From Maricaulis sp. (GTDB lineage: Bacteria > Pseudomonadota > Alphaproteobacteria > Caulobacterales > Maricaulaceae): 64,000 nt of DNA. Positions within the stretch are counted from its first letter, which is position 1, and each line of letters begins with the position of its first letter. The DNA is taken from assembly GCF_017642925.1 (NCBI RefSeq), contig NZ_JAEPOL010000014.1:19626-83625 (forward strand), given 5' to 3'. Position numbers and translations under genes: made by a program. This document shows, piece by piece, positions 37,877 to 46,984 of the stretch. Below the pieces are notes generated by a model that saw only the letters and a list, made by a program, of their open reading frames with translations, had not been told where the DNA came from and ran no database searches.

Positions 37877-38223
37877 CCGTCCGGATCGCTGACATAAGAC
37901 GTGATCTGGCCCCAGGGCTCCTCGCGCGCATCCTGCTTCAGCGTGGCGCCGGCTTTGACGGCGCGGGCGAGGGCGGTTGGCACGTCCTCTGTCTCGAACG
38001 CCAGTTCAAACACCGGTGCATTGGCATCCGGCTTTTGGGGCGACTTCCCGAGCTGCCGCATCAGGGCCGTCGAGGAAAAGGCCAGCCGCGTCTCGCCGGT
38101 TTTCAGTTCGCCATAGTCTCCGCTTTCATGCAGGAAGTTCCGCTCCAGTCCGAAGGCGGCTTCGTAGAAGGCCATCGAGGCAGCGACGTTGTCGACATAG
38201 AGGATGGTGTAGCGAAAGATCAT
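37828..38223 (-). CDS. VOC-superfamily (glyoxalase-like) protein
   Basis: 131 residues from the ATG at 38223 (GGAG upstream). The beta-alpha-beta-beta-beta pattern of the vicinal oxygen chelate fold is visible: FRYTILYVDNVAASMAFYEAAFG at the start (cited in part), ELAFETEDVPTALARAV in the middle, and SDPDGYLVEICS at the end with the Glu metal ligand. Typical members are dioxygenases, glyoxalase-like isomerases or antibiotic-binding proteins; no substrate can be named. Confidence 0.88.
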   Translation of the reverse strand: MIFRYTILYVDNVAASMAFYEAAFGLERNFLHESGDYGELKTGETRLAFSSTALMRQLGKSPQKPDANAPVFELAFETEDVPTALARAVKAGATLKQDAREEPWGQITSYVSDPDGYLVEICSAVQLPSAG

Positions 38224-38445
38224 GCGGGGACTCCGGTGTGCAAAAGCGATCCCGGACATCTAGCGCATGTCATGCCAGCCCGTCTTGAAGGATCGCGACA
38301 GGCATGCGGCCTTGGCGGAGGGGACGAACCGATATCGAACCCGCAGGGTTCGCAAGCGCGACGGCGCGCCGGGCAAAGTTTCAAAAGGGTGGCAGGCCGC
38401 CCCGTCGGAGGCATTTGCGAAGCAATTGCCGCGGGATCAAGACAA

Positions 38446-38533
38446 TGGCGGAGGGGGAGGGATTCGAACCCCCGGAACCTCGCGGTTCAACGGTTTTCAA
38501 GACCGCCGCAATCGACCACTCTGCCACCCCTCC
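38446..38533 (-). tRNA. tRNA-Ser (anticodon UGA)
   Basis: Read on the minus strand: acceptor GGAGGGG pairs with CCCCTCC, the discriminator is G and CCA is encoded. The anticodon stem-loop GGTCTTGAAAACC places TGA at the anticodon, so it reads UCA and UCG-type serine codons. A long variable arm (TTGAACC-GCGA-GGTTCC) is typical of class II serine tRNAs. The T arm is GGGGGTTCGAATCCCTC. The 222 bases on its upstream-coordinate side (38224-38445) contain no gene that I can support. Confidence 0.97.
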
Positions 38534-38708
38534 GGTCCAGCGCAGATAACGGCGATACGGTCGCCGGCGCAAGTATGGATGCCAGAACGCGTCGCAGGCG
38601 CGGCGCCGCGGGTGCGCTGAACAGTCGCGACATGAAACAGGGTTACCCTCCCTTCACCAATCCGGGATAATCTCGCTCCAGTTTCGTCAGCGGAAATCCG
38701 GTTCAGCC

Positions 38709-39617
38709 TTGTCCAGACTGTCTCTCGCTCTTGTTGGCCTCGCCGCTGCGTCGCTCGCAGCGTGTGCATCCTCGCCCGAACGCTATTCCAGCTATCCGGC
38801 CTCGGTACCGTCGACGCCACCGCAGACGACGAGCGGCACGGCGACGCCGGTCGATATCGATGTGGCAGGGTTGATTGCGACAGACAGCGGTCACCAGAAG
38901 GTCGGCAACCCCTATCGCGTGGGCAGCCGGACCTATCGTCCGCAGCGCGACGATCGCTATGACCGCACCGGAATTGCGTCCTGGTATGGTCCGAACTTCC
39001 ACGGAAGACCAACGGCCAACGGCGAAGTCTTCGACCAGTACGCGATGACGGCCGCGCACACGACCCTGCCCATTCCCTCGATCGCGGAAGTCACCAATCT
39101 TGAAAACGGGCGCAGCATCATCGTTCGCGTCAATGATCGCGGCCCCTTTGTGGACGACCGCATCATCGACCTGTCACGGGCCGCGGCGACCGAGCTGGAT
39201 TATGTCGGCTCGGGCCTTGCCCGCGTACGTGTGCGCTATCTCGGTCCGGCCCATCCTGACGCGCCGCCGCCTCAGCGCAATGTCCGGCTTGCCGGCACAC
39301 CGGCTTCCGCCATCGCTGGGCAACCATCCAGCCCCGCCACGGCCCAGACCGTCGCCGCCGTCGAGGACATTCCGGTCCGCGCCGGACGGGATGTGACGCT
39401 GCAGCTCGGTGCTTTCAGCGATGCGGACAATGCCGACCGGCTTGTCCAGCGCGTCGCCGGAGCGGGAGAGGTTTGGGTCGAGCCCGGTCAGTCCGACCAT
39501 GGCCCGATATATCGCGTCTTCTTCGGACGCTGGGCCGATCGCAGCGGCGCCGATGCGGCACGGGCCAGCCTGGCCGACTGGGGCGTTTTCGGCGCCCGGA
39601 TCGTCGCCCTCGACTGA
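38709..39617 (+). CDS. rlpA: RlpA-family septal-ring lytic transglycosylase with SPOR domain
   Basis: 302 residues from a TTG at 38709; no other start fits the signal sequence. A lipoprotein leader ends LAAC (near residue 19). The double-psi beta-barrel domain is seen as GIASWYGPNFHGRPTANGE through VTNLENGRSIIVRVNDRGPF (catalytic region with the conserved Glu/Asp). The last 75 residues form a SPOR domain (VTLQLGAFSDADNADRLVQ), which binds denuded glycan at division sites. It is followed by dacF, another cell-wall enzyme. Confidence 0.92.
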   Translation: MSRLSLALVGLAAASLAACASSPERYSSYPASVPSTPPQTTSGTATPVDIDVAGLIATDSGHQKVGNPYRVGSRTYRPQRDDRYDRTGIASWYGPNFHGRPTANGEVFDQYAMTAAHTTLPIPSIAEVTNLENGRSIIVRVNDRGPFVDDRIIDLSRAAATELDYVGSGLARVRVRYLGPAHPDAPPPQRNVRLAGTPASAIAGQPSSPATAQTVAAVEDIPVRAGRDVTLQLGAFSDADNADRLVQRVAGAGEVWVEPGQSDHGPIYRVFFGRWADRSGADAARASLADWGVFGARIVALD

Positions 39618-39716
39618 GCCTGCTGCGTCCGTGGCGCTGGACGCCATGGTCTTGCCGCGCTTTGATGCTTCCTGTTGCCAAGCCGCCCCATCTGATTCCG
39701 GCCAGGGAGTTCCTCC

Positions 39717-40862
39717 GTGCGCAGTCTTCTTGCGATTCTTCTTCTCGCCATTCCGGTTGCAGCCGCACCGGCCGTCGCCCAGAACACCTATGAGACCGAT
39801 GCCAGCCATGCGGTGATCATGGATTTCGAGACCGGCACGATCCTGTTCTCGAAGAATGGCGACGAGCCCATGCCGCCGGCCTCCATGTCCAAGATGATGA
39901 CGGTGCTGATGGCCCTGGAGGCCATCGAGTCGGGCTCGCTGTCGCTGGACGATGAACTGCCCGTGTCCGAAGAGGCCTGGCGCCGCGGCGGCGCCGCGTC
40001 CGGATCGTCGACCATGTTTCTGGACGTGAACAGCCGGGCCCGCGTCGAGGACCTGCTGCGCGGTGTCATCATCCAGTCCGGCAATGACGCCTGCATCGTC
40101 CTCGCCGAGGCGATCGGCGGCAGCGAGGCGGCCTTCGCCGACATGATGACCCAGCGTGCCCGCGAGCTGGGCCTGGAGAATGCGCACTTTGCCAATTCCA
40201 CGGGCTGGCCCGATCCGGATCACATGGTCAGCGCGGAAGACCTTGCCCGCATTGCCCGGATCCTCATCCGCGATCATCCGGATTTCTATGGCATCTGGGC
40301 CGAGCGGGAATTCACCTATAACGGCATCCGCCAGTACAACCGAAACCCGCTGCTCGGTGTGTTCTCCGGTGCCGATGGCCTGAAGACCGGCCACACGGAA
40401 GACAGCGGCTACGGCCTTGTTGGATCTGCCGAACGCGATGGCGAACGCCGCATCATCGTTTTCAACGGCATGGATTCGAATTCGGCCCGCGCCGCCGAGG
40501 CCGAACGCATGATGCGCGCCGCGCTCACCGATTATGGCGTCTACAATCTTTTTGCGGCCGGTGACACGGTGGAGCATGAAGCCGAGGTCTTCATGGGGAC
40601 GGTATCCACTGTCGCGCTTCGTGTCGACGAGGATATTGCCGTCGGCCTGCACCGCCGGGCCCGCCGCGACATGACGGTTTCCGTGAACTATGAAGGCCCC
40701 GTTTCCGCGCCGATCGCGGAAGGCGATGTCATCGCCACGCTGACGGTCGAAGCGCCCGGCATGGAGCCCCAGGACTTCCCGCTGGTCGCCGCGAATGACG
40801 TTCCCCGCAAGGGGCTGATGGGCCGTATCGGGGCTGCACTTGTCCACATGATCCGGGGCTGA
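39717..40862 (+). CDS. dacF: D-alanyl-D-alanine carboxypeptidase (DacF/PBP5-like)
   Basis: 381 residues from a GTG at 39717 with AGGGAG upstream. The leader is cut near AVAQ. The three penicillin-binding motifs are present: SMSK (residues 56-59), SGN (121-123) and KTG (223-225). A C-terminal PBP5-type beta domain (about 270-365) ends in a possible amphipathic membrane anchor. It trims the terminal D-Ala of peptidoglycan stems. It starts the dacF-tmk-holB-tatD-MBL cluster; tmk begins 5 bases after its stop. Confidence 0.95.
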   Translation: MRSLLAILLLAIPVAAAPAVAQNTYETDASHAVIMDFETGTILFSKNGDEPMPPASMSKMMTVLMALEAIESGSLSLDDELPVSEEAWRRGGAASGSSTMFLDVNSRARVEDLLRGVIIQSGNDACIVLAEAIGGSEAAFADMMTQRARELGLENAHFANSTGWPDPDHMVSAEDLARIARILIRDHPDFYGIWAEREFTYNGIRQYNRNPLLGVFSGADGLKTGHTEDSGYGLVGSAERDGERRIIVFNGMDSNSARAAEAERMMRAALTDYGVYNLFAAGDTVEHEAEVFMGTVSTVALRVDEDIAVGLHRRARRDMTVSVNYEGPVSAPIAEGDVIATLTVEAPGMEPQDFPLVAANDVPRKGLMGRIGAALVHMIRG

Positions 40863-40867
40863 TCGGC

Positions 40868-41500
40868 GTGCGGGGCAAGTTCATCACACTTGAAGGCGGC
40901 GAGGGTGCCGGCAAGACGACGCTGATCAAGGCCTTGCAGGCGGCGCTTGCGGCAAAAGGCCTGGATGCGGTCGTCACCCGGGAGCCGGGCGGTACGCCCG
41001 GCGCCGAAGTCCTGCGCGACATCCTGCTCAAGGGGGCAACGGATCGCTGGTCTCCGGTCACCGAGGCGTTGTTGATGTATGCCGCGCGCGTCGATCACGT
41101 CGAACGGTTGATCGAGCCGGCGCTGGCGCGCGGCGCCTGGGTGATTTCCGACCGTTTTGCCGATTCCACCCTGGCGTATCAGGGCACGGCCGGCGGCGTT
41201 CCGCTCGAGCGGATCCGCCAGCTGCATGAGGCCGCGCTGGGCGACTTCCGCCCGGATCTGACCCTCGTGCTCGATCTCGACCCGCGGACCGGGCTGGAGC
41301 GGACGGTCGCGCGCGGCGAGGATGCGACCCGTTTCGAGCGTTTCGACGCGGACTTCCATGCGCGTCTGCGCCAGGCTTTTCTGGATATCGCAGCGGACGA
41401 GCCTGAGCGCTGCGTTGTGCTGGATGCGGGTTCCGATGCGGATGCCGTTGCCGCGGCGGCTCTTCAGGCCATCGAGACGCGGCTCGGCGCCCCGGCATGA
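40868..41500 (+). CDS. tmk: Thymidylate kinase
   Basis: 210 residues from a GTG. The P-loop GGEGAGKT (10-17), the DR-x motif VISDRFADSTLAYQG and TREPGGTPGAEVLRD are all standard for dTMP kinase, which makes dTDP. Its TGA stop overlaps the ATG of holB (ATGA). Confidence 0.97.
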   Translation: MRGKFITLEGGEGAGKTTLIKALQAALAAKGLDAVVTREPGGTPGAEVLRDILLKGATDRWSPVTEALLMYAARVDHVERLIEPALARGAWVISDRFADSTLAYQGTAGGVPLERIRQLHEAALGDFRPDLTLVLDLDPRTGLERTVARGEDATRFERFDADFHARLRQAFLDIAADEPERCVVLDAGSDADAVAAAALQAIETRLGAPA

Positions 41501-42540
41501 GTACCGATCCGGATACCGGGTCCGACGTCCAGCCGGGCTGCCTGCCGCCGCGCGAGCGCTATGACCTGTTCGGCCACGAGGCCGCTGAGCAGGCTTTCGC
41601 GAAGGCCTGGCAGAGCGGACGCCTGCATCACGCCTGGATGATCACCGGGCCGCGCGGTGTCGGCAAGGCCAGCTTCGCCTGGCGCGCCGCACGCCGGGTT
41701 CTCGGTGCCGCGCCGATGGAGGAGGGCGGCCCGCTCGGCTCCAGCCCGCAGGACCCGGTCTGCAAACTGCTGGAGGCCCAGGCCAATCCGGATCTCCTGC
41801 TGCTGCGGCGTCCCTGGGACGACAAGCGCAAGCGCTGGCGCGCCGAGATCACGGTGGAAGAAGCGCGACGGGCGCCGCATTTTTTCGAAATGAGTTCCGG
41901 TGCCAAGGGCGGCTGGCGGGTCTGTATCGTCGACAGTGCCGACGAGATGAACACCAATGCTGCCAACGCCTTGCTGAAAACTCTTGAAGAGCCGCCGCAA
42001 CGTGGTGTCCTGTTTCTCGTGACCCATACGCCAGGCCGTTTACCGGCCACCATCCGCTCGCGCTGCCGCCGGCTCGACCTGCGCGCGCCCTCCGTCGAGG
42101 CGACAGCGGACTGGCTGGCCTCCGTCAGCGATGCCACCGCCGGCGATGCCCTGGCTGCGTCCAGGCTGGCTGCGGGCGCACCGGGGCGGGCGCTGTCCCT
42201 GCATGTCTCGGGCGGGGTCGGCCTGGCCCGCGATGTCGAGGCCATCGTGGAGAAAGGGCGTTCGGCCGGCGAGCCGGAAATGCGCCGCCTGGCCGACCGG
42301 ATTTCCACCAAGGCCGGCGAGGATCTGCGCGGGTTGTTCTACGAGGCGCTGGCCGGTGCCCTGCGCAATCAGGCGCGCCGCCGAGCCGCCAATGGCGAAG
42401 ACGTGACGGCCTGGCTTGCTGCCTGGCGGGAGCTTGGTTCGCTTGTCCGGGATGCCGAGGCACTTTATCTCGACCCGAAACAGAGCGCGCTGGCAGCCCT
42501 TTCAATTGCCCGGGACGCTGCGCGCAAGGAAGTCGCCTGA
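41497..42540 (+). CDS. holB: DNA polymerase III subunit delta'
   Basis: 347 residues. AAA+ clamp-loader subunit: P-loop GPRGVGKASF at 51-60, the DEMNTNAANALLKTLEEPP stretch with the sensor region, and FLVTHTPGRLPATIRSRC containing the SRC motif with the arginine finger. It is translationally coupled to tmk by an ATGA overlap, the usual arrangement in bacteria. Confidence 0.95.
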   Translation: MSTDPDTGSDVQPGCLPPRERYDLFGHEAAEQAFAKAWQSGRLHHAWMITGPRGVGKASFAWRAARRVLGAAPMEEGGPLGSSPQDPVCKLLEAQANPDLLLLRRPWDDKRKRWRAEITVEEARRAPHFFEMSSGAKGGWRVCIVDSADEMNTNAANALLKTLEEPPQRGVLFLVTHTPGRLPATIRSRCRRLDLRAPSVEATADWLASVSDATAGDALAASRLAAGAPGRALSLHVSGGVGLARDVEAIVEKGRSAGEPEMRRLADRISTKAGEDLRGLFYEALAGALRNQARRRAANGEDVTAWLAAWRELGSLVRDAEALYLDPKQSALAALSIARDAARKEVA

Positions 42541-42548
42541 GACCGGTC

Positions 42549-43331
42549 ATGTTCATCGACACACACGTCAATCTTCACGGCGAGCAATTTGCCGACGATC
42601 TCGACGCCGTCATCGAACGGGCCCGCGCGGCTGGCGTTGAGCGCATGATCGCGATCTGCTGCCGTCTGAGCGATTTCGAAGCCGTCTCCGCCATCGCCGA
42701 GGCGCATGACGACATCTACTGTACGATCGGCGCCCATCCGCACCACGCCAAGGACCGGCCGGACATCACCGCCGGCGAGCTGGTCGAGATCGCCCGCCAC
42801 CCCAAGGTCGTCGGTATCGGCGAGACCGGGCTGGATTTTCACTATGGCTATTCCCCGCGCGAGGACCAGTTCGCCAGCCTGAAAGCCCATATCGAGGCGG
42901 CGCGCCAGACGGATCTGCCGCTCGTCCTGCATACCCGTGAAGCGGATGAGGCGATGGCGGATCTTCTGGAAGAGGAAATGGGGAAGGGGGCCTTCCGACC
43001 CTTGCTGCACTGCTATACCGGCGGCGCCGATCTGGCCCGCCGGGCCGCCCGTCTCGGCGCATATTTTTCGGCGTCCGGCATTGTGACCTTCAAGAAGGCC
43101 GAAGATGTGCGGGCCGTGTTTCGCGATGAAGTTCCGGATGACCGGGTGATCCTGGAGACCGACTGTCCCTATCTCGCGCCCGTGCCGCACCGTGGCAAAC
43201 GTTGCGAGCCGGCCTTCCTGCCCGATGTCGCGACGGGGCTGGCTGCCGTGAAGGGCTGGACGGTCGAGGACTGCGCAGCCCGGACCACACAAGCCGCGCT
43301 CAACCTGTTCGACCGGATCGAGAAACCGTGA
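42549..43331 (+). CDS. TatD-family metal-dependent hydrolase
   Basis: 260 residues, TIM-barrel DNase/hydrolase family. Motifs IGAHPHHAKD, VVGIGETGLDFHYG, LPLVLHTREADE, LLHCYTG and ILETDCPYLAPVPHRGK are all present. The first metal site, normally H-x-H, reads THVN (His6, Asn8), so one ligand is changed. The stop overlaps the GTG of the next gene (GTGA). Confidence 0.93.
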   Translation: MFIDTHVNLHGEQFADDLDAVIERARAAGVERMIAICCRLSDFEAVSAIAEAHDDIYCTIGAHPHHAKDRPDITAGELVEIARHPKVVGIGETGLDFHYGYSPREDQFASLKAHIEAARQTDLPLVLHTREADEAMADLLEEEMGKGAFRPLLHCYTGGADLARRAARLGAYFSASGIVTFKKAEDVRAVFRDEVPDDRVILETDCPYLAPVPHRGKRCEPAFLPDVATGLAAVKGWTVEDCAARTTQAALNLFDRIEKP

Positions 43332-44188
43332 CGGGTCTGGTCCGGATAACCCTGCTGGGCACCGGATCCTCGGGCGGCGTGCCGCGTGCGAATGGTGATT
43401 GGGGTGACTGCAATCCGAACAACCCGCGCAATCGCCGCCGCCGGTGTTCCGCCCTGGTGGAGCGGGCCAGGACCCGTGCCGATCTGGATGGCGGAGAGGC
43501 GGTGACCCGGGTCGTGATCGATACCTCGCCGGACTTCCGGGAACAGATGCTGTCAGCCCGGGTGACGCGGATCGACGGTGTGGTCCTGACCCATGATCAT
43601 GCCGACCAGACCCACGGCATCGACGATCTGCGGGCCTTTGCATACCTGCAACGTCAGCGCATCCCTGTGTGGATGGACGCCCCCACAGCAGCAACATTGG
43701 TGTCGCGTTTCGGCTACACATTCGACACACCGCCGGGCTCCAGCTATCCGGCCATTCTCGATCGCCGCGACATGCCGCATTTCGGCGAGCCGGTGTCGAT
43801 TGACGGGCCGGGCGGTGAGGTTTCGCTCATTCCGGTCGACCAGGAGCACGGATCGATCCGCTCGCTCGGCTTCCGGATCGGCGACATCGCCTATTCGCCG
43901 GACATCAACGCCTTGCCGGAGGCGAGCGTGCCGCTGCTGGACGGTGTGGGCTGCTGGATTGTTGACGCCCTGCGCCGCGAACCGCATCCGACACATTTCA
44001 CCGTCGACGATGCCCTCGCCGCGCTGGAGCGCGTCGGCGCCCGCTTCGGCGTGCTGACGAATATGCACATCACGCTGGACTACGACGTGCTGGTCGACAC
44101 GCTGCCCGAGCATGTCTGGCCCGGCTATGACGGGATGCGCCTGATCTGGGATGGCGAGAGCGTGCGGTTCGACGACGTTCCGGAATAG
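43328..44188 (+). CDS. PhnP-like MBL-fold metal hydrolase
   Basis: 286 residues from a GTG overlapping the tatD stop. Early GTGSSGGVPRANGDWGDCN is typical of PhnP-like phosphodiesterases in this cluster. The metal motif is VVLTHDHADQTHGIDDLRAF: the usual HxHxDH has Gln as its last residue, a form I believe is common in alphaproteobacterial homologues. A second histidine cluster lies in DQEHGSIRSLGFRIG and NMHITLDYD. The substrate is unknown; cyclic phosphodiesters are plausible. Confidence 0.88.
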   Translation: MTGLVRITLLGTGSSGGVPRANGDWGDCNPNNPRNRRRRCSALVERARTRADLDGGEAVTRVVIDTSPDFREQMLSARVTRIDGVVLTHDHADQTHGIDDLRAFAYLQRQRIPVWMDAPTAATLVSRFGYTFDTPPGSSYPAILDRRDMPHFGEPVSIDGPGGEVSLIPVDQEHGSIRSLGFRIGDIAYSPDINALPEASVPLLDGVGCWIVDALRREPHPTHFTVDDALAALERVGARFGVLTNMHITLDYDVLVDTLPEHVWPGYDGMRLIWDGESVRFDDVPE

Positions 44189-44194
44189 GGTTCC

Positions 44195-44644
44195 TCAGCC
44201 CTCATGGCTGGCGAAAACCGACAGGTTGTCGCCGGAAAAGGCATAGACATCATAGGGTTCGCTATAGCCCGGCACTTTCATCCCCGGCGATCCGGCCGGC
44301 ATGCCCGGTACCGCGATACCGGCAATCTGCGGCCGGGTGTCCAGCATTCGCAGGATATCCTCGGCCGGCACATGCCCCTCGATGGTATAATCGCCGATCC
44401 GGGCCGTATGGCAGGACCACAAGGCCTGCGGCACGCTGAACTCGGTCTTGACCGGTACCACATCCGGCATGTTGCGGACCGCAACCCGGAAACCGGCCGC
44501 TTCGACATGCTCGATCCACGCACCGCAACAGCCGCAAGTCGGTGATTTGTAGACCACCATGACAGGATGGTCCTCGGCGCTGGCGCGGCCGGCGAGCGCC
44601 AGGCTGGCGAGACCGGACAGGACGAGGGCGCGGCGGTCGATCAT
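44195..44644 (-). CDS. DUF411 periplasmic protein (CGCC metal-binding motif)
   Basis: 149 residues from the ATG at 44644 (GGAG upstream). A leader with two arginines (MIDRRALVLSGLASLALAG) ends near ASAED, suggesting export. The mature protein opens with VYKSPTCGCCGAWIEHVE; the SPTCGCC motif is the hallmark of DUF411, a thioredoxin-like group associated with copper or other metals. VPQALWSCHTARIGDY and GMPAGSPGM are also family-typical. No copper genes are adjacent. Tail-to-tail with the MBL gene. Confidence 0.88.
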   Translation of the reverse strand: MIDRRALVLSGLASLALAGRASAEDHPVMVVYKSPTCGCCGAWIEHVEAAGFRVAVRNMPDVVPVKTEFSVPQALWSCHTARIGDYTIEGHVPAEDILRMLDTRPQIAGIAVPGMPAGSPGMKVPGYSEPYDVYAFSGDNLSVFASHEG

Positions 44645-44738
44645 GAAGAGGCTCCGGATTTTTCGTGTTTCATCGCACTGTCTAGCAGACAAGGACTGAC
44701 AGGACGATGCGGCGATCCGCGCGTTCCGATTGGCGGCC

Positions 44739-46601
44739 CTAGTTCGGCGGGCAGACAATCTGGCTTTCACCGTCGCGCTCGGCACGGACGCAATCGGGCG
44801 CAAGCCCGTCACGGACCTCGCCGGAAAAGTTCGCGGTCACCGTCAAGCCATCGGCAAAGCTTGTGCGCTGGACCAGACGGTCATCGCTGAGCCATTCGAA
44901 GCCGGTCATGGCGGCTGGCGCGTCCGTGCCATGAACTTCGCGGAAAGCGGTCTCGGCGGCACGCAGTTGCGGTGCGACCCGGGCCAGCTCCCGCCGGTCG
45001 AGATGCCAGAGCGTCGGCGTGCCGTAGAGCAGGGCGAGGGCAAAGCGGCGCGGCGCGAGGGCGGGGAATTTTGCCAGCCCGAACTCCCAGCGGTCGGTGG
45101 AAATCATCGCATCGTGGAAGACGGCCTCGAACAGCGGCAGGCGCCGGGCCGGCGAGAACAGGGCTTCGGTTTCCGTATCGGTGAGCTCGGCTGGCTGGAA
45201 GTAGCGGCGCGGACGGTCTTCCGGCCAATAGCCGCCGAACCGTTCGCGCTGGCGCAGCAAGGGCCAGATGGCGTCAAGATTGGCACTGTTTCCGCCATGC
45301 GAGTAATGCGTCACGCCGTGGGCCCAGCCGCCGACATGCTCGGATCCCAGAACCAGATCGTGATCCTCGATCGCGCTTCGCATCCGCTCAAGCCGGTTCT
45401 GTCGGTCGCGGACACGGTCCATCGGGTGATCGGGATGGTGGTCGGCATAAAAACTGCCGAAGGCATCAACATCGAGGAAGACATGGCGCGCGCCGGCCGA
45501 TGCATGACCGGCATAGCGCGAGGCCACATTCGGTGCGCCTTCGCGGCGACGCAGCGCCTCGCTGGAAAGTTCACAGCCGCGTCCGGCAAAGCCGGTATGT
45601 CGCGCGCCGTCTTCTCCGGTGATACAGCCAGCCGGGAAGAGATCGCCCCAGTCCGCCGTGACGGTATCGGCCTCGCCGGAGGGCTGGGCATTGGCGAAGC
45701 TTTCATAGGGGCCGGCCAGCCATCCTGCAGCATCCGCAGCCGCCAGATAGGCCGGACGCAGGGCTTCATCCCAGCCATCGGCCTCATAGGCCAGCAGGAT
45801 GCGCTCAATGCCGGCGGCTGCCAGATCGTCCAGAAAGGCGGGACTACGGCCATCGCCCCAGACGTAGGCGTGCGGCGCCCCGAAAAGCCGCTCGAGCGGC
45901 GCGGTGGCCGGCTGCTTGTCTGCAAAGGTGATCAGACCGTCCCGAATTTGCAGGCGCTCGCGATAGAGCCGGGCCGCAGCGAGCGGGTCGGCGGGTCCTG
46001 CAGACAGGGCCAGTTCCAGCGCCGGCGCATCCGGGGCGAAAGTGTAATGCAGACGAACGGCGCCCGCAGCGTCCTCGGGCCAGCAGATTTCTGCCTGCAG
46101 CCCGTCCAACAGGGCGTATGCGCCGCTGTGCGCGGCGGTCAGATAGGCCCAGGCGGGATAGGACAGGGCGCCCGTGCCCGTCCGGCATCCGGCCAGATCG
46201 GCATGTCCGGCCGGCAGGATCATGCCCTGGCCATCGGGTAAGGCCCATTCCGCTGCCGCCGGTGACGCCAGCGGCAAGTCCAGTTCCGACGGTTCATCGG
46301 ACGTGACCTGCAGAACCAGGTTTTCGTGCTCGATCCGGACAAGGAACGCCAAGCCGGTCTCCGGCCATTGCCAGCTCGCGCTGGCCGATGATGTCTCAAG
46401 CATGCTGACGGCACCGACTGTTTCTACTGCCGACATGAGCGGAACCGGTCCGCCGGGCGTTATCCCGGTGACAGTCAGTGTCGCAGTGTCGATCCTGTAA
46501 TGCGCGTCACCCTCGGCGAGCTGGACTTCGGTGCCTGCGATCGACGCGACGCCCTGAAGCCCGGTCAGGGCACCGAGGAGGACAAGAGCGGAGAACGACA
46601 T
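44739..46601 (-). CDS. Secreted glycoside-hydrolase-like protein
   Basis: 620 residues from the ATG at 46601 (AGAGG upstream); the leader MSFSALVLLGALTGLQG ends near ASIAG. An N-terminal beta-sandwich (about 25-220) precedes a probable TIM barrel (about 245-560). The barrel has candidate catalytic residues in HVFLDVDAFGSFYADH (Asp) and LVLGSEHVGGWAHG (Glu). A final beta domain contains LVQRTSFADGLTVTANFSG. The order resembles the GH101/GH129-like hydrolases of sugars linked to proteins, but the match is from memory of motifs only. Substrate unknown. A palindrome lies about 40 bases upstream of the start. Confidence 0.6.
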   Translation of the reverse strand: MSFSALVLLGALTGLQGVASIAGTEVQLAEGDAHYRIDTATLTVTGITPGGPVPLMSAVETVGAVSMLETSSASASWQWPETGLAFLVRIEHENLVLQVTSDEPSELDLPLASPAAAEWALPDGQGMILPAGHADLAGCRTGTGALSYPAWAYLTAAHSGAYALLDGLQAEICWPEDAAGAVRLHYTFAPDAPALELALSAGPADPLAAARLYRERLQIRDGLITFADKQPATAPLERLFGAPHAYVWGDGRSPAFLDDLAAAGIERILLAYEADGWDEALRPAYLAAADAAGWLAGPYESFANAQPSGEADTVTADWGDLFPAGCITGEDGARHTGFAGRGCELSSEALRRREGAPNVASRYAGHASAGARHVFLDVDAFGSFYADHHPDHPMDRVRDRQNRLERMRSAIEDHDLVLGSEHVGGWAHGVTHYSHGGNSANLDAIWPLLRQRERFGGYWPEDRPRRYFQPAELTDTETEALFSPARRLPLFEAVFHDAMISTDRWEFGLAKFPALAPRRFALALLYGTPTLWHLDRRELARVAPQLRAAETAFREVHGTDAPAAMTGFEWLSDDRLVQRTSFADGLTVTANFSGEVRDGLAPDCVRAERDGESQIVCPPN

Positions 46602-46638
46602 GAGGGAACCTCTCGAGACGCGATACACGGAGCGCTTC

Positions 46639-46652
46639 GTTACAAACGTAAC
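46639..46652. promoter_or_regulatory. GTTAC-AAAC-GTAAC palindrome before the hydrolase gene
   Basis: Five-base arms around AAAC, 38-51 bases upstream of the ATG at 46601. Its form and place suit a repressor operator of the sugar-responsive type, which would suit a hydrolase. No matching regulator gene is in the window. The surrounding 383-base gap (46602-46984) holds no gene that I can support. Confidence 0.35.
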
Positions 46653-46724
46653 ACCGATTCCCGGCATGTTTTCGTGACATCACAGCCTGATCTGACATCA
46701 TGCCGATGCCGCTCCAATGTTTCT

Positions 46725-46740
46725 CATAATATTTATTATG
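46725..46740. promoter_or_regulatory. AT-rich perfect palindrome
   Basis: CATAATA-TT-TATTATG. It stands out in a GC-rich genome and lies in the gap between two divergent genes, 260 bases before mazG. The form is that of a Fur/Zur-class metalloregulator or similar dimeric binding site, but no class is proven. A related string, CATAATTTATTAG, lies at about 37099-37111. Confidence 0.4.
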
Positions 46741-46984
46741 CGCTAAATTGATGCCGCAGTCCGGCGGCGCGGCTTCGGCGCCCTCGTCGACTTGAAAGTG
46801 AAATTCCTAAGCGGTTTCAAATTCAAATGCCTGACTATCAAACCAATACCTCATTCGGGCTTCTGGTTCGCGTGGTATGGCAGGTGCATTCTGTGTTGCG
46901 GCTTGAAGTATCCTGCATCGCGTCGCGCGGCCGTTACGGGCTAGCATCGCGTTCGATTCCCGCGACCGCTGCCACGGAGCCGAC

